Below, piece after piece: positions 59,336-64,000 of a stretch of DNA of 64,000 bases. The notes under the pieces are model-generated. The model was not told where the DNA came from. It saw only the letters and a program-made list of their open reading frames with translations, and made no database searches. This stretch comes from Streblospio benedicti (taxonomy: Eukaryota; Annelida; Polychaeta; Spionida; Spionidae): contig CM032667.1 of NCBI GenBank assembly GCA_019095985.1, forward strand, positions 44,831,877 through 44,895,876. Reading direction: 5' to 3'. Made by a program: the position numbers and the translations under genes. The stretch's first letter is position 1. Every line of letters starts with the position of its first letter.

Positions 59336-60175
59336 ATAGCGGGATACTCCTATATGGTGTGCATGTGATAGAGTTATTGGTCGCCATGGTTACCATGGTT
59401 ACCATGGTTACGGTCCGTTGCCTTGGTTACCGGCCCGTTTTTTGACCTGTTACGACCAAATTCGATAATAAACACGAGGGTACCACCCTCCAGACGCGAA
59501 AAAAAATTTTTTGGTGTACTTTGGTCCACTTTTAACCCCCGAAATGGCCCAAAACGGGCCGAAATAGCTACGTTTTCTATAAATTACCCAGTCGGAAATA
59601 ACCAACGAACTGTGACCAAATCTCACCCTTAGCTTTCTCCCACCACCCTCAGACGTGAAATTTTTTCGTGTACTTTGGTCCACTTTTAGCCGACTTACGA
59701 GCGGTTCGCCTAAATATCTCGTTAATTTTCTACAGAGAGAACTATATCACCGATTGCCACCAAATTTTACACACAGCTGCATTGTACCCTTCTCCACACT
59801 CGGTGCGAGTTTGGTGTACTGGCCCACTTTTTGAGCGAGTTATTAGACTTTTAAAAAAAAAAACGGCGAAAATCGGCTGGCATTTTCTTCGGACACCGGT
59901 CACGTACGTCGAAACGTACCCGGTACCAGCAGTCGCACAGCGATTTCGATGCAACCGGCGCGTAGACAGAGGACAGGGCATTGCTGTATAAAATATTCAC
60001 ACCCACGTGTCAAGGAAAATATTTGGTGGATCATCAAAAGTCGGCCCATTCCCTATATCCCTATATACTGTTACTGAAAATTAAATTTTACTATGAACTA
60101 CCGGACGGAAGAAATCAACAAACTATGACCAAACGTCACTGTTACCTTTCTCCTACCACCCTCAGACGTGAAAAT

Positions 60176-60409
60176 TCAGGCACCCAACACGTGCGTTTGT
60201 TTGTGAGACGCGCGCGTGCTGCCTTTTTCTTATGTCAAACGTACGTTTTCGGAATGGTCCACTTCAAAAAGTAGCCAACTCATCGTGCCATGAACTTTCG
60301 AAACCAGCCGGCCCATGCTAAAATCTGCTGGCCTGGGCCGCTGGGTAAGCTCTATTTTGTACCCTGTTGTTAGGTGTTTTGCATTTTTTAGACATACATT
60401 ACTATTTAT
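60176..60409. other. Unique flank of the satellite
   Basis: The array stops in mid-unit at GTGAAAATT. The following sequence, including ACACGTGCG and GACGCGCGCG, is locally CpG-rich and has no recognised gene. It is partly repeated, in degraded form, near 63470-63650. Confidence 0.5.
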
Positions 60410-60544
60410 CTTGGGGTGGCCTCAAGTGATTTTAGTATAGATGTGGTCTCTTTACAGAGGTTGATAGTGGTCTCTTTCTGAACGCTTGGGACCATAAAAA
60501 TTGATCTTATTGTAGAGGTGGTCATAATAGAGAGGTGATCTTAA
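60410..60544 (+). repeat. Dispersed GAGGTGGTC repeat, cleanest copy
   Basis: GGCCTCAAGTGATTTTAG, then ATGTGGTCTCTTTACAGAGG, GGTCTCTTTCTGAACGC, GATCTTATTGTAGAGGTGG and TCATAATAGAGAGGTGATC. The phrases have a 20-25 base rhythm and lie in the same order as at 3625 and 63655. The 3' portion resumes after the foldback insertion at about 60895 (ATGTACATGTACTTC). Confidence 0.7.
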
Positions 60545-60890
60545 GGAGACTTGCTGGAGTTAAAAAAATTTGGAGGAAAAAAAATCGTAAAATGTTCTTG
60601 ATTTTTATTTTAGTATAAAAGTACATTCATTTCCCTTTTTAAAAATGTATAATACTTTAAAGGTTGTGGGAATGGAATTTGGTTTATGGACCGTACAAAA
60701 GATCATACAAATACAATGGAAAATTCAGTCAATGTTAATTTTGACTGTAAAATTGTATACATGATCTTTGGTATGGTCCATAGAAACCCCTAAAGTGTTA
60801 TACATTTTTAAAAAGGGAAATGCTTGTACTTTTATACTAAAATAAAAAACAAGCACATTTTAAGAATTTTTTTAACTCCAGCAAGTCTCG
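60545..60890. mobile_element. Foldback element with TTAA target duplication
   Basis: Nearly the whole 346 bases form one long imperfect inverted repeat. GGAGACTTGCTGGAGTTAAA at the left is mirrored by TTTAACTCCAGCAAGTCTCG at the right. Further in, TTTAGTATAAAAGTAC, CCCTTTTTAAAAATGTATAA and ATGGACCGTAC on the left also have inverse partners. TTAA flanks it on both sides (60541-60544, 60891-60894). The related locus at about 63780 has no insert and a single TTAA. TTAA duplication is typical of piggyBac-type transposition, although other families can also use it. Confidence 0.85.
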
Positions 60891-61002
60891 TTAATTGGAA
60901 GTTCTGATGTACATGTACTTCACTTTTATAAGTATTGCGTCTTATCTTATGATGTGTCACTATATTGCATCTCTATAACAAAAAATTAAAGGCTTCCTTC
61001 AG

Positions 61003-62255
61003 GTATGAGCAATCCCAGACAGGAAGTGTTGTGGGCACCAGCCAGTCTTATGCTAGTAAACGACTGAGCGCCGAAGATCCTGTCAAACAAAGAGTGGATG
61101 GATATGTTATTTTTAAAAGCATACTTACAGTTTGTCAGATAAACTCAAAGCATTATATTTACAACAAACCATATCTCTTAATTAAAATTTAAAATGTTAA
61201 ATGTAGTGATTCATAGCGATTTTCATTCATATGTTTGTGTAATAAAGCAAGTTTTTTTTTCAATTTCATTGTAAATGTGTATTTTGTATTAGTGGAATTC
61301 ATAGTGTAATGTTACAGTTCAATGTATAAAATATGAAACATAGCATGAAGTAAAAATTAAAGACATTTAAAAGGATGACGAAGTAAATCAAGCTTTGGAT
61401 ATTTTGCTGTAGATCCCAGAGGACAAGCTCTGTGATAATTTACATGGTGAGGCATCGACAGCCAGCAGTGTCGCTACAGCAAGAAGGCAGCAGGAAGGTC
61501 AGGTTTCCCCTTTCTTCCTCTAATATATAAAGATTATTCAATGAAGAAAATACAGAATTATTGAAAGCATATTTTTGTGAACATTTTCTTTGCAATATGT
61601 TTTAGGTTGCATTATGACACACATCACCATGTTTGCATTGTGATTCCATTCTGATAGAAAATTGTTTATACCATTATTTCCAGATGTACTAAAATGAAAT
61701 CATGATATATGTGAGTTTCTGTCAGCTTTAGCCGATGAGCCTGACGGTAGCCACCATTGCTGTGCCTCTTCTCAGCCGTTCCCAATGCCGATGCCGCTGT
61801 ATGGAGGCTTCTTTGCTCCCATGTCTAGTTTGATGCACGCGGATAATGACAGTTTGCCAAATCTGCCGTATCAGAGGTATAAATGTGTTTAACTTTCGTA
61901 TTAGGAACCTTTTGTTTTGTTATGAATAATTTCATTTTGTTGAAAGATGAAATCAAATCATGAAATACGGAGACAGCGCATGTCACGTTTTTGCCACTCC
62001 AATTCAATGTTTCATTCTTTTAAAATAGGATATGGCTATTAAACTAAATTATTATTATATTATAATTTATTTATAGTCGCAATTCACTGTTATGGAGCAT
62101 AATATAGCATGCATGCTTTTCTTTCAGGTGATTATCGCCATCATGTTGATCGCAGACCTCATAGTGGATTGTGAAGTGGTAGATTGGACAGCTCATCTTC
62201 CCCAAATGTTCCATATTATTTTGCTATCTATTAATAAAAATGAAATTGAAAAAAA
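61003..62255 (+). CDS. 3' end of an unidentified spliced host gene
   Basis: Four exons fit together. 61003-61093 (YEQSQTGSVVGTSQSYASK ... EDPVKQR) is followed by 61413-61497 (IPEDKLCDNLHGEASTAS ... ARRQQE). Next is 61726-61876 (LADEPDGSHHCCASS, QPFPMPMPLYGGFFAPMSSL, DNDSLPNLPYQ). The fourth exon, from 62128, gives an immediate TGA stop, with an AATAAA signal at 62233-62238. Phases agree at each junction; acceptors are good (CTTCCTTCAG, TTTTGCTGTAG, TTTCTGTCAG, TTCTTTCAG). The first donor (AGA/GTGGAT) is weak. The protein end is Ser/Pro/Met-rich, soluble and of no family I recognise. Upstream exons are not found before 60.2 kb, so they may lie beyond the satellite or be missing. Confidence 0.6.
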
Positions 62256-63060
62256 TCATATATGACAGTATGAACATTATGATGTATACCTGAGACAGTG
62301 CTTCTAAATCATCAAATTCCTCTGTATGTATCCAGAGTCTGGTATGCATCCTTATCTATTCAGGATTTTTAAGTGTATTTATTTATTTATTCAATCAATC
62401 TAAATTATTCAACATTAGGAATCGTTCACAAATGACGTTACCCGGCAGGGTGGGTGTGGGTGTATTGAAAGATAACATAACGTGGCTGATATGTTGCAGT
62501 ATGTGCAGAATATTGACCAGTGTAGAATGGAAGTTCAGTTGAGATATTATTTGGTTACCCCAGGTGATTTCTAAGCCGCGTACATCATTTGTGCTGTGCT
62601 GTGTGTGATAAAACTTATGGATGTGGTGCTGAAGAATGTGAAAACACGCTTGTTCATCTAGTGTACAATTTATGTTTGAATGATGAGATTTGTGAAGAGC
62701 CTGAAGAAAAGCATTTTTAATTGAAATGCATGCTGAAAATGGACAAGGAAGTGAAAGTGAACAATTTTTGAAACAATTTGAACTGAGTAGCACCATTATT
62801 GAAGGCATCATTGAAAATGTTGAATACATTAAACATTAAGCCCCAAAAAGTTAAAAACCCTCACAGAGGTGTGTTCTACAAAAAAAAGATTAAGTGCATT
62901 TTGGGCAAAAGTTATACAAGTTCGTTCAAGAATATAAAATTTTTTTGCGTAAACAGATAAATGAACTTAAATAATTATTTATTAATTACATGCTCTTGCT
63001 TTTATATCAAGTACTGATAAGGAAGTATAATTAGTTAAAAGATTATAATTTCATTTACAA
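62256..63060. other. Intergenic DNA after the host gene
   Basis: A 144-codon minus frame at 62395-62829 (Met/Ser/His-rich, for example HKSHHSNINCTLDEQACFHI) has no domain, no splice context and no supporting neighbour, so I leave it uncalled. Otherwise AT-rich. Confidence 0.35.
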
Positions 63061-64000
63061 TTGGTTTTCGAGGCCCCAAATTGAGAAAAAAGGGGGTAAG
63101 TTGCCTTTGATATCCACTGATATTTTCCCAAAATCCTAAAAAACCCCTTTTAAAAACGTATTTAAAATTTCCCTTTTGGATGAAATCCTGTTGGAAAGTT
63201 AATTACATTCAGTTAAAAAATCCCTTTTTTAGGGGATTTCACATTTTTCCCCAAAAATTCAAAATTAAAAAACATGAAAATAAATATTGCTATCAACCAT
63301 TTTTTTACCCATAAATTCAAACCTCTACACTGATTACAAAATCAAAAAGAATTTTCATTTAAAATTTCCAATTTTTAAAAAAAAAGGGTGGTTTCCCTAA
63401 TTTTAAATGCCTCACATGTTTTTTTTTGGCTCCCCTTTTTTTTTCCCCCAAAAAATGTTTGTGGGCCCGCTTAAGTGTTGCTTCTTTCCCAAACGTGCGT
63501 TTTAGGGGGTCCAAACCCCCTTCCCAAAAAAAGGCCGCCATTTGAACTTTCCAAACCAACCGCCCATCTAAATCCTGGCACTGGGCGCTGGGTAAGCTGT
63601 ATTTTTTACCCTTTGTTGGTGGGTTTTCAATTTTGAAACATTACTATCTATTGTGGGTGGCCTCAAGTGATTTTAGAAAGATGTGGTTTTTAACAGAGGG
63701 TTTATATATAGTGGTCTTTTTGAAGGGTTGGGACCCTAAAATTGATCTTATTAAAAAGGTTGTCCAAAAAGAGGTGATCTTAATTTAAATGTACATGTAC
63801 TTCATTTTTTAAAAATAGGTCTTATCTTATGATTGTCACTATTTGCATCTGAAAAAAAATTAAAACTTCTTTTAGGGGAGGCACCCCCGCCGGGTGCCCC
63901 GGTTTCTAGCCAAAAAGATCAATCAAACAAAATTATTCGTTATTTTGAAAACATACTTGTTTTTTAGATAAACTCAAAGCATTATATTTACAACAAACCA
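63061..64000. repeat. Degraded-looking second copy of the 60.2-61.2 kb locus
   Basis: From about 63470 the text follows 60230-61170 in order: ACGTGCGTTTT, CGCTGGGTAAGCT, GGCCTCAAGTGATTTTAG, the GAGGTGGTC phrases (63655-63790), ATGTACATGTACTTCA and TAGATAAACTCAAAGCATTA. It lacks the foldback element, and the first exon region is only dimly recognisable. Differences are mostly mixed bases turned into runs, as in 50150-52055. Likely another haplotype or poor consensus rather than a real diverged gene copy. Confidence 0.65.

Larger units (their letters stand above)
52156..60175. repeat. 1.32-kb satellite, about six tandem units
   Basis: Head-to-tail units measured from the AGCGGGATACTCC landmark at 52731, 54055, 55380, 56705, 58022 and 59338 (periods 1324, 1325, 1325, 1317, 1316). 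Each unit is two related halves. The longer carries a 30-36 base poly(A), a CCATGGTTA cluster and an extra GGGTACCACCCTC block. The shorter carries CCTATATACTGTTACTGAAA. Both share about 400 bases, including GTACCAGCAGTCGCACAGC and TGCTGTATAAAATATTCACA. A GTGTACTTTGG.CCACTTTT phrase recurs five times per unit, about 150 bases apart within clusters. Open frames occur on both strands because of the repetition; no coding is supported. Confidence 0.97.

Noticed and set aside
52274-60274. Many 60-150 codon frames on both strands of the satellite
   Set aside because: The same frames recur because the DNA repeats. They occur on both strands over the same bases, start and stop at indels between units, and match no domain.
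62395-62829. 144-codon minus-strand frame
   Set aside because: No domain, odd composition (Ser/His/Met), no splice context or neighbour; long by chance in a region of low stop density.

Overview
The window looks like nuclear DNA of an invertebrate metazoan, probably marine. It is AT-rich, with short spliced exons separated by long non-coding stretches. The repeat mix includes a tRNA-derived SINE, CR1/L2-like and other non-LTR LINEs, a Penelope-like GIY-YIG element, CACTA-, MULE- and pogo-type transposases, a SAP-SWIM/YqaJ gene family and many foldback elements. Nothing prokaryotic is visible. I cannot name the phylum from sequence alone. Three 100-N scaffold gaps (4320-4419, 27792-27891, 52056-52155) show this is a draft assembly.

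Layout. 1-4.3 kb: intergenic DNA with a dispersed GAGGTGGTC-type repeat, a SINE and a TTCTA microsatellite. 4.4-12.1 kb: two tandem 3.8-kb copies (D1) carrying exons of an unrecognised acidic protein. 12.0-21.9 kb: more duplicated blocks (12.04-12.79 = 18.35-19.09 kb; 16.05-18.19 = 19.76-21.90 kb) around minus-strand remains of two divergent members of an uncharacterised transposon-associated protein family, one split by a LINE. 21.9-28.2 kb: a graveyard of LINE, Penelope, MULE-like, gypsy and CACTA fragments, with a MITE inside a LINE. 28.5-33.3 kb: four tandem copies of a 1.1-kb unit carrying a SAP-SWIM exon (minus strand). 33.5-45.8 kb: two 4.5-kb copies and one partial copy of a block (D3) with a LINE endonuclease fragment, YqaJ nuclease exons and a C2H2 zinc-finger exon. 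45.8-46.4 kb: a pogo transposase remnant ending near a strong hairpin. 46.4-50.1 kb: mostly empty, with one LINE ORF1 fragment. 50.15-52.05 kb: sequence that looks like poor consensus. 52.16-60.17 kb: about six copies of a 1.32-kb satellite. 60.2-62.3 kb: a TTAA-flanked foldback element and the 3' end of a spliced host gene on the plus strand. 63.06-64.0 kb: a degraded-looking second copy of the 60.2-61.2 kb locus.

The only convincing host gene is the 3' part at 61.0-62.3 kb, which has consistent splice phases, a stop and a poly(A) signal. The C2H2 zinc-finger exons near 37-38 kb may be host. Almost everything else is mobile or duplicated DNA. The most unusual features are the 1.32-kb satellite (a poly(A) tract, tandem RFX X-box matches and paired TATA/E-box modules in each unit), the amplified SAP-SWIM exon separated from its YqaJ partner, and the uncharacterised DN.D.N / IEQ family. 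Many duplications could be uncollapsed haplotypes rather than true segmental copies.
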